From positions 193,052 to 257,051 of the forward strand of contig NZ_CAKMMF010000006.1 in the NCBI RefSeq assembly GCF_927798095.1: a stretch of 64,000 nucleotides of DNA. The letters are read 5' to 3'. This DNA comes from Paenibacillus plantiphilus (GTDB lineage: Bacteria > Bacillota > Bacilli > Paenibacillales > Paenibacillaceae). A program made the translations under genes and the position numbers. Shown piece by piece: positions 25,014-34,521 of this stretch (position 1 is the stretch's first letter; each line of letters opens with the position of its first letter). The notes under the pieces were generated by a model. It was not told where the DNA came from. It saw only the letters and a list, made by a program, of their open reading frames with translations, and ran no database searches.

Positions 25014-26308
25014 GATTCGATACATGCTCCTGCGTAGGGAGTGACATAAACGAGCGCAGGGCGAAGGAAAAGAAAGAAAGAATTTCAATCCACACTCCCG
25101 CATAGGGAGTGACTTGTCAGGCTCCAAAAACGCAAGGTGTACCTCGTCATTTCAATCCACACTCCCGCGTAGGGAGTGACAAAATCTCTCCATTCCGTAA
25201 CTTTTCCATTTTTATTTCAATCCACACTCCCGCGTAGGGAGTGACGACGAAAAATGTTGCCCGCACACTTAATTTTCATGATTTCAATCCACACTCCCGC
25301 GTAGGGAGTGACAGGCATATTACACCTATTAGTTTCTTTTCGGTTTATTTCAATCCACACTCCCGCGTAGGGAGTGACCAGGAGCGGAAGGAGGGAGCAT
25401 ACCATTGCGGTTATTTCAATCCACACTCCCGCGTAGGGAGTGACCTTAAATAAGATCATGGAAGCTCTTGAACTGGAATTTCAATCCACACTCCCGCGTA
25501 GGGAGTGACCCTTACACATTGAGAGATCTCGATCGTGATTTAAAATTTCAATCCACACTCCCGCGTAGGGAGTGACCTTGATCAAACATTGAAAATCATC
25601 TCCTCATCCGTTATTTCAATCCACACTCCCGCGTAGGGAGTGACAGTGAACTGAATCAATTAACAAAAGAACAAATAATTTCAATCCACACTCCCGCGTA
25701 GGGAGTGACATGTTTGGTCAAAGTGACCACGAATTGAGCGACCGATTTCAATCCACACTCCCGCGTAGGGAGTGACGGAAAAACTCATGGTATACTAAAG
25801 CACTTAGTTAAATTTCAATCCACACTCCCGCGTAGGGAGTGACGTCTACGAAGCCATCTTCGCCAGTTTCGAGATTACCATTTCAATCCACACTCCCGCG
25901 TAGGGAGTGACTCCGTAAATGCCGGTTCCTTCGTCCGTTTCAGTATTTCAATCCACACTCCCGCGTAGGGAGTGACCTCTCTCATGAACTATAGTTCAGA
26001 TGTGCATGCTATATTTCAATCCACACTCCCGCGTAGGGAGTGACGCCGCGTTAATGTCTGCGTGGCTCGTCTTCAGAGATTTCAATCCACACTCCCGCGT
26101 AGGGAGTGACAAATACGGTGAAGGAGCGTGACCTCCCGCATGGATTTCAATCCACACTCCCGCGTAGGGAGTGACGCGAAATATTCGAAGAAGCTCGGCA
26201 CGATTGCGTTCATTTCAATCCACACTCCCGCGTAGGGAGTGACCAAGTATATGTTATTAGAGAGGGGAGTTGTAATATTTCAATCCACACTCCCGCGTAG
26301 GGAGTGAC
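25014..26308 (-). CRISPR. CRISPR array 2, type I-C-like, 19 repeats plus one decayed
   Basis: Nineteen 32-base repeats run from 25082 to 26308 with spacers of 33-36 bases. A twentieth at 25014-25045 matches well only over its last 14 bases. On the transcribed minus strand the repeat begins GTCACTCCCT and ends GGATTGAAAT. Compared with array 1 it differs at positions 4, 10 and 20; 4 and 20 pair with each other, so the stem CACTCCC/GGGAGTG is preserved. The repeat at 25082 has one loop change. The leader is on the right, and the spacers seen are all different from each other and from those in array 1. Confidence 0.97.
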
Positions 26309-26478
26309 AGCGGGCGTTTTGAGCCCTTGTCTGGCAAGGTTTTGAAAGCGCTTTAGTGCGAAACCCATTTTCGAACTCTTAAAAATGGAAAAATATGTCT
26401 GAAAAATCCCCGAAACCCGCGCCAGCAGCGAGGTGCGAATCCCCCAGGGATTTCATGTGAGCTTCACATTCGCACCTG
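26309..26478 (-). promoter_or_regulatory. CRISPR leader 2
   Basis: Homologous to leader 1 throughout: GGTGCGAATGTGAAGCTC, the inverted ATTCGCACC copy, CGGGTTTCGGGGATTTTT, AAAGCGCTTTCA and CGCCCGCT before the first repeat. The spacer between these blocks is partly diverged, which shows which parts are conserved. Confidence 0.85.
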
Positions 26479-26665
26479 CAGAATGGACCATTCAAACGAT
26501 CAATCCTAAACCTGGAGGTTCAATCCCAATGAAATGGGGATAAATGTAAACCCATTACCCATTCAGAATATTCCTCTCCACCTATTTTGTCAACGCTCCA
26601 CATCCACTTATCCAGCGCATTCCTTTCTCATGCAGCCGGAGTCCCACTCTCACACAAAGGCTGGG

Positions 26666-27613
26666 TCACTCAACATATATCTCACCATTAGTATATTTGT
26701 AGCTGGCCGTGACTTTATGCTCATTTTCGACGTTCATAACGGCAGTAACGTTTATTCGAGCCTGATCATCCAAAATTGCCGCACTATATGATTCATTTGG
26801 TAGTCCTATCAGGCTTTTAAGGGAAGGACTTTTTTCCAGAATGCGATTCGTCCATCGATAAACAGTAATATCAGGCCACTGCATATGTAATCCCTGGAAT
26901 TGATTCACCAGTTCTGCGATACCATCTCCATCCAGATCAACCACTCGGGGTAAGCCCCAATCTTCAAAACCATACCATCGGCCTTGCGCGACATCGAAAT
27001 AAAAATAAGCCATCCTGCCCGGACCATTGGCACTCAGTTCCGCTGCACCATGAACGATAAGAGTCGAATCCCGACTCTCCTCATGCTTATAGCCTAATAA
27101 GAACAGCGCAGCATGCTGTTCAGGATTCTCATCCTCAAGACTTGCCGAAAAACAATCCTGGTAGCGATACTTTTCTTTTTTGTATTCGATCAATACAACT
27201 CGCTCATAGCTCAACCCACAAAGTGCTTTTTGATCGTGAGTTTTGTACACTTCCAGCAATACGGGCTCACCATCGATCTCACCGAAGGAGATTGTCTGGG
27301 TATGCTCCCATGTCCCACCGGCCTGTTCCTTAGAAAGTTCGATAAGCTCTACCCGCTGAAATTGGAGTTTGACAGACTTCGGGAACTTAAACTCCTGCTG
27401 GCGATCTCCCTGCTTTGAATCGGCTGCTCCATCTGGAGCGCCACTTGCTATAGAGGGATTATTCGAATAATCAGCATCAATGTTTCCAGTGGCGGCATCA
27501 GTCCCCTTCACATCAGACTTGCCTGAATCGTTAACTCCACACGAAGCCATTACCATTCCCATGCTTACACAGCCTATTATCAACACATACCGCCATATAG
27601 TCATTGCTTTCAT
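26666..27613 (-). CDS. Lipoprotein of unknown function
   Basis: A 315-residue exported lipoprotein. The signal peptide YVLIIGCVSMGMVMASC ends in a lipobox with Cys near residue 24, followed by a low-complexity linker rich in Asp, Gly and Ala. The mature part contains PRVVDLDGDGIAELVNQF, a VCBS/FG-GAP-like DxDGDG calcium-loop pattern often found in beta-propeller-type repeats, and EDENPEQHAALFLLGY. The partner and role are unknown. It is alone downstream of CRISPR leader 2, facing the same way. The start is taken as the ATG at 27613; an in-frame GTG lies two codons earlier. Confidence 0.75.
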   Translation of the reverse strand: MKAMTIWRYVLIIGCVSMGMVMASCGVNDSGKSDVKGTDAATGNIDADYSNNPSIASGAPDGAADSKQGDRQQEFKFPKSVKLQFQRVELIELSKEQAGGTWEHTQTISFGEIDGEPVLLEVYKTHDQKALCGLSYERVVLIEYKKEKYRYQDCFSASLEDENPEQHAALFLLGYKHEESRDSTLIVHGAAELSANGPGRMAYFYFDVAQGRWYGFEDWGLPRVVDLDGDGIAELVNQFQGLHMQWPDITVYRWTNRILEKSPSLKSLIGLPNESYSAAILDDQARINVTAVMNVENEHKVTASYKYTNGEIYVE

Positions 27614-27783
27614 TAACACAGCTCTTCACCCCAAAGTGTTCTTACCCATTAGACGTCCACCCCAGGAAAAAGTTGCTTAGTCCTGCCATATCCGAGCATT
27701 TCGTTATCCTTGGGACAGGCTTGCTTTGCCCCGTAAGCGAATAGCACCTCCCGGTGATCCATACTATGTCTAAATCATGGCGC

Positions 27784-28782
27784 TCATGATTTATCTCCAT
27801 CAAAATCGCGCCACACCGTGAGGATCACATTCCCCTTCTTATGTCCCTTATCGACATATTCATGCGCCTCGGCAGCCTGCTCCAACGAATAACGTCTGTC
27901 GATGACCGACTGCAGCTTTCCCGCCTCGACAAGCTCTTTGAGGTAGTTTAAATGTTCCGCCTTATCGCTCGCTACCCCAGATATGACTTTCTTGCCTCCT
28001 ACTACAGAAGTCCATAATAGCTGGGCAACCTGCACATAATTCATGACAGCCTGAACATAGGACCCTTTCTGCTTTAGCGAGCCTTTACAGCGTGAGAACG
28101 ATGTCTTACCCACCGTGTCAAAAATAATATCGTAGGCCACATTTCTCTCCGTAAAATCCTCTTTCGTGTAATCGATGACCTCATCAGCGCCCAGCGACTT
28201 CACCCATTCCACATTCGCGGTGCTGCATACTCCCGTTACCTCAGCCCCAAAATATTTGGCAAGCTGTATCGCATAGGTTCCCACCGCTCCGGAAGCGCCA
28301 TAGATTAGAACCTTTTGTCCACTCTGAATATTTCCCTTCCTCAGAAAATACAGCGCAGTTGCTGCCCCGACCGCAACAGCGGCAGCCTCCTCATGGCTCA
28401 TATTGACCGGCTTCAATGCCACTGCCCCGTTCTCAGGCATTGCCAAATACTCCGCATAAGCGCCAAAACCAAAGCCGCTTGACGCAAATACTTGGTCCCC
28501 CCGTTTGAATCGTGTGACATCCCGGCCTACAGCTTCAACTTCCCCAGCCAGTTCCACGCCCAGTATCGCTTTTCTTGGTTTTCTGAGACCAATCGCTAAT
28601 TTGGAGAACGGCCAAAGGGGCAATGACTTTCTGCTGCCATTCCGAAGCCTCGCATCTCCTGCAGTTACGGTGGCCGCAACGATTTGGATCAGTATTTCAT
28701 TGTTCTTGGGAACTGGCTTTTCTACCTCTCTGAGCTGAAGAACATCCGGCGATCCGTATTGTGTACAGATGATAGCTTTCAT
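27784..28782 (-). CDS. MDR-family NAD(P)-dependent oxidoreductase
   Basis: A 332-residue zinc-independent medium-chain dehydrogenase. The N-terminus [20 protein letters not shown] and the Rossmann segment [20 protein letters not shown] followed by [13 protein letters not shown] are typical. The ATG at 28782 has AAGGAGCTTCAT before it and is better than the upstream in-frame start at 28809. It shares the [14 protein letters not shown] and 'YVESGHKKG'-type C-terminal segments with the gene at 10832-11845, so the two are probably paralogues. The 5' region carries an imperfect inverted pair that may bind a regulator. Confidence 0.9.
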   Translation of the reverse strand: MKAIICTQYGSPDVLQLREVEKPVPKNNEILIQIVAATVTAGDARLRNGSRKSLPLWPFSKLAIGLRKPRKAILGVELAGEVEAVGRDVTRFKRGDQVFASSGFGFGAYAEYLAMPENGAVALKPVNMSHEEAAAVAVGAATALYFLRKGNIQSGQKVLIYGASGAVGTYAIQLAKYFGAEVTGVCSTANVEWVKSLGADEVIDYTKEDFTERNVAYDIIFDTVGKTSFSRCKGSLKQKGSYVQAVMNYVQVAQLLWTSVVGGKKVISGVASDKAEHLNYLKELVEAGKLQSVIDRRYSLEQAAEAHEYVDKGHKKGNVILTVWRDFDGDKS

Positions 28783-29119
28783 ATGAAGCTCCTTCCTCGG
28801 GTACGGCACGAATGTATTTAACGACCGGGTCCAATGTCAATGACCGAGAGCAGTGCCAGATGGCCCTTGATCCTGTTTACAAGTAGTATATCTGCTACAG
28901 GTCAATGGCATATAGATACTTAAGTACGGTTTTGGAAGATGATATCAGTCCATCGACAGACCGAGAGGATAACAGCCTGAGAATCGATTGCCTTGCACAA
29001 GGAGTTTGTTAATATGAGGCTATCAGATCACCAGATTGGAGTGGTTTAAGTGGAGATTGCAGTATGCAGACTTATAGATCTCGATCATAGCGCAAGGGGC
29101 AGGCTGCACAGGCTCCCAT
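28783..29119. other. Intergenic region with an inverted pair upstream of the oxidoreductase
   Basis: AAGTAGTATAT (28881-28891) and ATATAGATACTT (28910-28921) are an imperfect inverted pair about 100 bases upstream of the oxidoreductase start. The spacing and AT-rich form resemble HxlR/MarR operators, but no such regulator gene is in the neighbourhood. The rest of the region holds no gene that I can support. Confidence 0.3.
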
Positions 29120-30214
29120 TCACTCATTCGTTGCAAAACTTGATTGTGTCCATGGCAGCAGAACCGTAAATTCAGTTCCTTCCCCCGGCTTGCTGCACAC
29201 GGAGATCGAGCCGCCATGCAGCTCGGTAATCTTATGTGCGATGGAAAGTCCGAGGCCACTGCCTCCTGCGGTACGGGTGCGTGATTTGTCTGCTTTATAG
29301 AATCGTTCGAAGATGCGCGGCTGATCCTGCTCAGCGATCCCCTGTCCTGTGTCGGCTATACGGACAGCCGCCTGATCTCCATCGCGTGCAAGGAAGATGC
29401 TTATTGACCCGCCATGTGGTGTAAACTTAATCGCGTTATGAATGAGATTGAGCCAGACCTGGCTCATCTGATCCTCATCTACGATGATTTCAACCTCCTC
29501 CGCCTCCACGCTCATGTCGATCTTCTTGGCTTCCCACTGCGGCTCGCAGGCAAGCAGCAGCGATACCAGCTGCTTATCCAATCGATAAGGTGCTGGATGG
29601 AACGTCTGCTGAGCCGAATCAAGAACCGCCAGCTTCATTAGATTATCGCTGAGCTTGGATAAACGAACGCATTCCGTCTCGATTATCGTTAAATACTGAT
29701 GCCGCTGCTCTAGGTCCAGCCTCTCATCCTTGAGCGCCTTGGCGAATCCGCTGATTGATGTGAGCGGTGTTCCAATCTCATGCGATACGTTCGAAATGAA
29801 CTCCTGCCGCAGCTCCTCCATCGCCTTTAAATTCGCTGCCATATCGTTGATGCTGTTCACCAGTTGCACATAGGGATGCTGCTGCCGCTTTCTTGCTTTT
29901 CTATGATCGATCCCCATCTCAATATTAACGCGAAAGTCGCCTCGTGATATGCGCTTCAACGCTTCATTCATCTCAGTAAAAAAGTGATGCTCTCTTGGCC
30001 GGAGGAAAGGCCCCACAATCGCGATTGCTGTACCGAAGAGAACGAAACCGAGCGTAGCGTTAATGAGCAGGGCGAACAAACCATGGGGCTCCCATCCAAT
30101 TCGCGAGTAGACGGCCCCCGTTATATAGAATGCTGCTGTCCAGCTGAGAAACAGCGCCAATAATACCATTCCCACGCTCGTAACGAAATGGATGTATCCC
30201 GGTTCCCGCTTCAT
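29120..30214 (-). CDS. Sensor histidine kinase (HisKA, PhoR-like)
   Basis: A 364-residue kinase with two N-terminal membrane spans (about residues 11-32 and 45-68) and a short linker with a HAMP-like segment. The HisKA box is [20 protein letters not shown], with the phosphoacceptor His in SHEIG where most have SHELR or SHEFK. The ATPase domain has [23 protein letters not shown] and [13 protein letters not shown]. It overlaps the response regulator stop by four bases, and together with DrrAB-type genes forms one unit. Confidence 0.9.
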   Translation of the reverse strand: MKREPGYIHFVTSVGMVLLALFLSWTAAFYITGAVYSRIGWEPHGLFALLINATLGFVLFGTAIAIVGPFLRPREHHFFTEMNEALKRISRGDFRVNIEMGIDHRKARKRQQHPYVQLVNSINDMAANLKAMEELRQEFISNVSHEIGTPLTSISGFAKALKDERLDLEQRHQYLTIIETECVRLSKLSDNLMKLAVLDSAQQTFHPAPYRLDKQLVSLLLACEPQWEAKKIDMSVEAEEVEIIVDEDQMSQVWLNLIHNAIKFTPHGGSISIFLARDGDQAAVRIADTGQGIAEQDQPRIFERFYKADKSRTRTAGGSGLGLSIAHKITELHGGSISVCSKPGEGTEFTVLLPWTQSSFATNE

Positions 30215-30894
30215 TGCTGCACCTCCAGCCGGTAGCCTAATCCCCGTATGGTGCTGATTCGGAAAGCGTGGCGCTCCTCTGGGAATCGTTCCCGAAGGCG
30301 CTTAATATGCACATCGACCGTTCTTTCGTCGCCCTCGTAATCGTAACCCCAGATCTGCTCGATCAACTGGTCGCGCGTGAACGTCTTGCCCGGATAACTG
30401 GCGAGCTTGAACAGCAGCTCGAACTCCTTGAGCGGCAGTGTAATCTCTGCTTCGCCCGCCCGGCACTCGAACGTATCACGGCGCAGCGCAACATCTCCGA
30501 TCTGCACCGATTGCGACGTCATAATTCGATAGCGCTTCAATAAAGCCTTCACGCGTGCAACAAGCACCATAGGGTCGAAAGGCTTCACGAGATAGTCGTC
30601 CGTTCCAAGCGCGAAGCCTTTGACGATCTGCGATGTTTCGCCCTTGGCCGTGAGCATAAGCAGGGGCAGGTCAGTCTGACCGCGCAGCTCGCGGCACAGC
30701 TCCCACCCGTCCATACCGGGCATCATTATATCAAGGATGACCAAATCAACCTTCATGTCGGCAAGGACACGCAGCGCGTCCAGGCCATCCGCCGCCTCAA
30801 GTACGTCCAACCCTTCCTGACGCATGAAATGCCCCACCAATTCACGAATATGCGGGTCGTCATCAACAACTAGAATCCGAGTCATTACCGTCAC
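30211..30894 (-). CDS. OmpR/PhoB-type response regulator
   Basis: A 227-residue regulator. The receiver has VVDDDPHIREL, the phosphoacceptor Asp in LVILDIMMPGMDGW and the Lys in DDYLVKPFDP. The C-terminal winged helix contains LPLKEFELLFKLASYPGKTF and VDVHIKRLRERFP then RGLGYRLE. It is paired with the adjacent kinase and lies 120 bases downstream of the ABC exporter permease gene. That gap may hold a separate promoter (a TTGACA is present in it). Confidence 0.93.
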   Translation of the reverse strand: MTVMTRILVVDDDPHIRELVGHFMRQEGLDVLEAADGLDALRVLADMKVDLVILDIMMPGMDGWELCRELRGQTDLPLLMLTAKGETSQIVKGFALGTDDYLVKPFDPMVLVARVKALLKRYRIMTSQSVQIGDVALRRDTFECRAGEAEITLPLKEFELLFKLASYPGKTFTRDQLIEQIWGYDYEGDERTVDVHIKRLRERFPEERHAFRISTIRGLGYRLEVQQ

Positions 30895-31013
30895 CTCTTT
30901 TGCAAGCTTGCCCTAACCATCTCACCCTTGTCAAGAAACCGCGTCCTCTTCGCGGGAACGATAGGTTTCTTTGGATCATGTCAATCCGTTCCCTCTTCTT
31001 TGACACATTCCCT

Positions 31014-31829
31014 CTATGTCCGGCGCATATACGCACGCACTGTGAGCGGCGCGAAGATCGCTACAATAACTGCGGCGCCAATGAGGGAGACGGCAAGATC
31101 CTGGCCAAACGTTCCAGCGTTGGCAAGATCCCGGACAGCAGTGACAAGATGCGAGATCGGGTTGATGTTCACGAACCATTGGAGCCAGCCTGGCATCGTA
31201 TTAACCGGAACGAAAGCGTTAGAGAGAAAGGTCAGCGGAAACAGCACAATCATCGAGATCCCCTGAACGCTTGAAACCGTGCGAGCTATCACGCCGAAAA
31301 AGGCGAAGATCCAGCTGATTGCCCAGGAACAAACAATGACAAGCAGCGCGGCGATGGCGACATTGCCCAGACCTCCATCTGGTTGATAGCCCATTATATA
31401 TCCCATCGTGAAGGTGAGTACTGTCGCAATAGTATACCGGATCGTATCTGCCAGCAGTGCTCCTGCCAGGGGTGCAATACGCGCGATTGGCAGTGACTTG
31501 AATCGGTCGAACACACCCTTATCCATATCTTCACGCAGTTGGACACCTGTGGCAATCGAGGTTGTGATCACGGTCTGCACGAGAATACCGGGAATGATAA
31601 CTGGCAAATAATTGGCTACATCTCCTGAGATAGCCCCGCCAAAGATATAAGTAAACATAAGAGTAAAGATAATGGGCTGGAGCGTAACGTCGAATAATTG
31701 CTCAGGCGTGCGCCTAATCTTCAGCAGACCTCTATAGGCCATGGTCAAGGAGTTGCGCACCGTTTGACCGAAGCTTGTATATTTTTTCAATTGGCGGTCA
31801 GCGCCCGGCTTAATGGATGTACTTTGCAT
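31014..31829 (-). CDS. ABC-2 type exporter permease (DrrB-like)
   Basis: A 271-residue six-span permease of the ABC-2 family: PIIFTLMFTYIFGGAISGD, then GILVQTVITTSIATGVQLRED, DTIRYTIATVLTFTMGYI, VVIVCSWAISWIFAFFGV-like segment, ISMIVLFPLTFLSNAFVPV and a final VIVAIFAPLTV span. The conserved VNTMPGWLQWFVNINPIS loop is typical of DrrB-type daunorubicin/multidrug exporters. It follows the ATPase gene by two bases and forms the transporter with it. Confidence 0.9.
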   Translation of the reverse strand: MQSTSIKPGADRQLKKYTSFGQTVRNSLTMAYRGLLKIRRTPEQLFDVTLQPIIFTLMFTYIFGGAISGDVANYLPVIIPGILVQTVITTSIATGVQLREDMDKGVFDRFKSLPIARIAPLAGALLADTIRYTIATVLTFTMGYIMGYQPDGGLGNVAIAALLVIVCSWAISWIFAFFGVIARTVSSVQGISMIVLFPLTFLSNAFVPVNTMPGWLQWFVNINPISHLVTAVRDLANAGTFGQDLAVSLIGAAVIVAIFAPLTVRAYMRRT

Positions 31830-31831
31830 AC

Positions 31832-32854
31832 TTACTTCCTCCCTATATTCGAATCTGCGGACGCGAGAGACGTATTATCCTGTACACCTTGACCCGTTGT
31901 GGCCAGAAACACCTCATCGAGAGTCGGCTTCTGCACACTAATCTCGGCCAGATGAACCCCAGCCGCACGGAGAGCGACAAGCACATCAGTGACCTTGTCC
32001 GTATTCGCCAGCGGCGCAGTAATTCTGGCGGCTTCCGCTGATATATTCGACTGAGCCGCAAGCACCTGTTCAACGATCTGACGGGCGCGCTCGATAGCTT
32101 GCAGATCTTGGATCTTCAACTGCAGCGACGAAGTGCCAACAGATGCTTTTAGCTCATCAACCGTGCCTTCAGCTACAACCCGGCCATGATCGATCACCGC
32201 GATTCGGTCAGCCAGCTGATCCGCTTCATCAAGATATTGTGTTGTTAACAGCACGGTTGAGCCTGTCTTCACCAACCGGCGGATCGTATCCCACATCTGG
32301 GCGCGCGTGCGCGGATCCAGACCAGTAGTCGGTTCGTCCAGGAAGATGAGCGGCGGCTGTGCAATGAGGCTTGCCGCCAAATCCAGCCTGCGGCGCATAC
32401 CGCCGGAGAATTGCTTCAGCGGACGCCTTGCGGCCTCTGTCAAACCGAATTCCTCCAGCAACTCTGCTGCCTTGCGCCGCGACTCTTCATGTCCCAGCCC
32501 GAGCAGCCGGGAGAAGATGACCAGATTCTCAACAGCGCTAAGTGACTCGTCAACAGATGCATACTGCCCAGTCACCCCGATCAATTGACGCACGATATGC
32601 GGCTCTTTCACCACATCATGCCCAAAGATGCGAGCTGAACCTCCATCCGGCCGCAATAGCGTTGCGAGCATTCGAATTGTAGTCGTCTTGCCCGCTCCAT
32701 TCGGCCCGAGCACGCCATAGATCGTGCCGGCCCGCACCTTCATATCTACACCATCAACCGCAGACTTGCCGCCGAACATCTTGACGAGCCCATGCGCTTC
32801 TACCGCCCATTCGCCGCTGTCTATCCCCGCTATCCTTCTCTGTTTATCATCCAT
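31832..32854 (-). CDS. ABC exporter ATP-binding protein (DrrA-like)
   Basis: A 340-residue ATPase. Walker A is GPNGAGKTTTIRML near residue 51, the Q-loop VTGQYASVDE, the signature QFSGGMRRRLDLAAS, Walker B LIFLDEPTTGLDP, and the H-loop region LLTTQYLDEADQLADR. The extended C-terminal domain ending PTLDEVFLATTG is the hallmark of the DrrA subfamily. It is the first gene of the exporter/two-component unit and would energise export of a hydrophobic drug or peptide. Confidence 0.93.
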   Translation of the reverse strand: MDDKQRRIAGIDSGEWAVEAHGLVKMFGGKSAVDGVDMKVRAGTIYGVLGPNGAGKTTTIRMLATLLRPDGGSARIFGHDVVKEPHIVRQLIGVTGQYASVDESLSAVENLVIFSRLLGLGHEESRRKAAELLEEFGLTEAARRPLKQFSGGMRRRLDLAASLIAQPPLIFLDEPTTGLDPRTRAQMWDTIRRLVKTGSTVLLTTQYLDEADQLADRIAVIDHGRVVAEGTVDELKASVGTSSLQLKIQDLQAIERARQIVEQVLAAQSNISAEAARITAPLANTDKVTDVLVALRAAGVHLAEISVQKPTLDEVFLATTGQGVQDNTSLASADSNIGRK

Positions 32855-32952
32855 CGCAATTCCTCCATATCACTGTTATAGGGGGATGATAACGCAAGTT
32901 TATGAACTGAATATGAATGGAAGAACCGGCGATTGAATAATCTGCAACGAAA

Positions 32953-32983
32953 GAAAAAAAACTGACCCGGCAGCCCGGATCAG
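32953..32983 (-). terminator. Terminator of the DUF4287/SRPBCC gene
   Basis: CTGACCCGG pairs with CCGGATCAG around GCTG with a run of eight T on the minus strand, ten bases beyond the stop. Confidence 0.85.
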
Positions 32984-32992
32984 CATCTTCTT

Positions 32993-33607
32993 TTATGGAG
33001 CCTTCAGCTCCTCATGATTTTTGAGCGTATGCAGCATCTCTTCCCAGTAGCGTCTCATTATTTCTCTCATATAGACGTCGTCCAGCATTTCCTGATGAAT
33101 CGCGATCGTTGTTTTTCCAGTATTCGTTGACAACAAATAAATTTGGAGCCGGGATGGGTTGTCCCACTCCCGGCGTTTCCAGGTCATCCGCAGCTTATGG
33201 TAAGGCTCGACGACTGTAATTTTGCCGGACACGCCTTCCTTGGACTCATATTCATGTCCCACCTGTAACGTTAAAGAGGGCAATTCCCCGATCCATAATG
33301 GCAGCCCTTTTGCCGAAGTAAGGAAATCCCAGACACGCTCCTTAGCCAGGGGCATTGTCTTTCTGACACCAATCTGCACACCAGCATCTTTGGTTGTTCC
33401 AACAGGCACTCGGCCCATCATTTGCTCGTACATCAGAGCGATCCATTCGCTCCACTCCTCGGACACTCCATGCTGCTCGCCGATATGCTGCTTGATTTGC
33501 TCATGAGTCCATAGCTGATCCACTTCCTGCCCAAGCTTCGTGATCCATTCTTCCCATGCGCATCCGGTCGCTTCATTCACTGCCTGCTTAAAAATTGTGC
33601 CTGCCAC
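32993..33607 (-). CDS. DUF4287/SRPBCC two-domain protein
   Basis: A 204-residue cytoplasmic protein. Residues about 1-65 have the DUF4287-type pattern (TGCAWEEWITKLG, then HEQIKQHIGEQHGVSEEW). Residues about 75-200 form an AHSA1-like SRPBCC domain (RKTMPLAKERVWDFLTSAKG, GKITVVEPYHKLRMTWKR, WEEMLHTLKNH), a lipid- or hydrophobe-binding helix-grip fold. A role as chaperone or ligand-binding protein is inferred from the fold only. It lies downstream of the SDR gene but has its own space and terminator. Confidence 0.8.
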   Translation of the reverse strand: MAGTIFKQAVNEATGCAWEEWITKLGQEVDQLWTHEQIKQHIGEQHGVSEEWSEWIALMYEQMMGRVPVGTTKDAGVQIGVRKTMPLAKERVWDFLTSAKGLPLWIGELPSLTLQVGHEYESKEGVSGKITVVEPYHKLRMTWKRREWDNPSRLQIYLLSTNTGKTTIAIHQEMLDDVYMREIMRRYWEEMLHTLKNHEELKAP

Positions 33608-33745
33608 TCGCTCTCCTCCTGACGCGTCTCATTGTTTCCTAATATAGCACATTCACTGACAAAGAAGGTCAATGTTTATGCAACAACGTTTCCGCGTCGA
33701 TATCATGAAAGCGGTCAATCCCGCAATTCCAGCTCCAATGATGGA

Positions 33746-34456
33746 TTACCAGGGCAGATTCGCAGATTTATGAAAAAACCCACCCGTAGGTCCATCGTCA
33801 GGGAGTGTCGCTAACGAAACAGCTGTCGCGGCCCCTTCATCAATTTCCATGACGGCATTGTCTCCGCCCATATCCGTTTTGACCCAGCCAGGGTGGCAAG
33901 CATTCACCTTCACGTTCGTCCCCTTGAGCTGAATGGACAGCTGTGCCGTCCACGCATTAAGCGCCGCCTTCGATGCCGTGTATGCCGGAACGGCAGCACT
34001 TGCGTACATTTCATCCTCTAGTATCGTCGCTACAGAGCCCAGTATGCTCGATTGATTCACAATGCGCCCTGCCGGACTCGCGCTCAATAGATGGAGGACT
34101 GCTGCTGTTAACGCGTGCGCGCCGAACAAATTAACTTCAAAGGTTCTCCGCATCACATCCGTGTTATTTCCCTCATGGTCCAGATAGGTCCCCGCATTAT
34201 TAACGAGAATATCCAGCTTCCCATAGTCCGCTTCGATCTTTGCTGCTGCCGACCGGATATGCCCGCTATCGGTCACGTCCAGCTCAATCGGATATGCTTG
34301 AATATGCTCTGCCTGCAGCTGGGAGGCTGCAGCCTCTGCCTTCGCCAAGCTTCGCGCTCCAAGAAGCACGGTAATCCCCTGCCGCCCCAGCTGCCGTCCA
34401 ATCTCCAAGCCAATTCCCTTGTTTGCTCCTGTGATCAATGCGATTGTCTTCTCCAT
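33746..34456 (-). CDS. SDR family oxidoreductase (carbonyl-reductase-like)
   Basis: A 236-residue SDR. It has ITGANKGIGLEIGRQLG at the N-terminus, the LDVTDSGHI acidic segment, ILVNNAGTY, the catalytic Ser in VNQSSILG, and YTASKAALNAW (Tyr and Lys). The C-terminal CHPGWVKTDMGG is typical of carbonyl reductase-like SDRs. It is downstream of the TetR gene at 34522, and an 18-bp palindromic site lies in the 65-base gap between them. The matching site before the TetR gene suggests joint control. Substrate unknown. Confidence 0.9.
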   Translation of the reverse strand: MEKTIALITGANKGIGLEIGRQLGRQGITVLLGARSLAKAEAAASQLQAEHIQAYPIELDVTDSGHIRSAAAKIEADYGKLDILVNNAGTYLDHEGNNTDVMRRTFEVNLFGAHALTAAVLHLLSASPAGRIVNQSSILGSVATILEDEMYASAAVPAYTASKAALNAWTAQLSIQLKGTNVKVNACHPGWVKTDMGGDNAVMEIDEGAATAVSLATLPDDGPTGGFFHKSANLPW

Positions 34457-34485
34457 ATCGATGATTCCCCCTCAAATTATTTTAT

Positions 34486-34503
34486 TACATACCTATCAGT
34501 ACA
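34486..34503. promoter_or_regulatory. TetR-type operator before the SDR gene
   Basis: TACATACCTATCAGTACA in the gap between the TetR and SDR genes. Its complement TGTACTGATAGGTATGTA aligns with the site before the TetR gene at 35122-35139 in both half sites. Confidence 0.6.
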
Positions 34504-34521
34504 AAATGGTTAAAAAAAAGC

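Noticed and set aside
19713..25459. Open frames inside the CRISPR arrays with repeated NPRSRVGSD or TPYAGVWIE units
   Set aside because: These are translations of the repeats and not proteins.
10832..28782. Recent duplication of the two MDR oxidoreductase genes
   Set aside because: They share many conserved segments, but the overall protein identity is moderate and their flanks differ, so an old paralogy is as likely as a recent copy.
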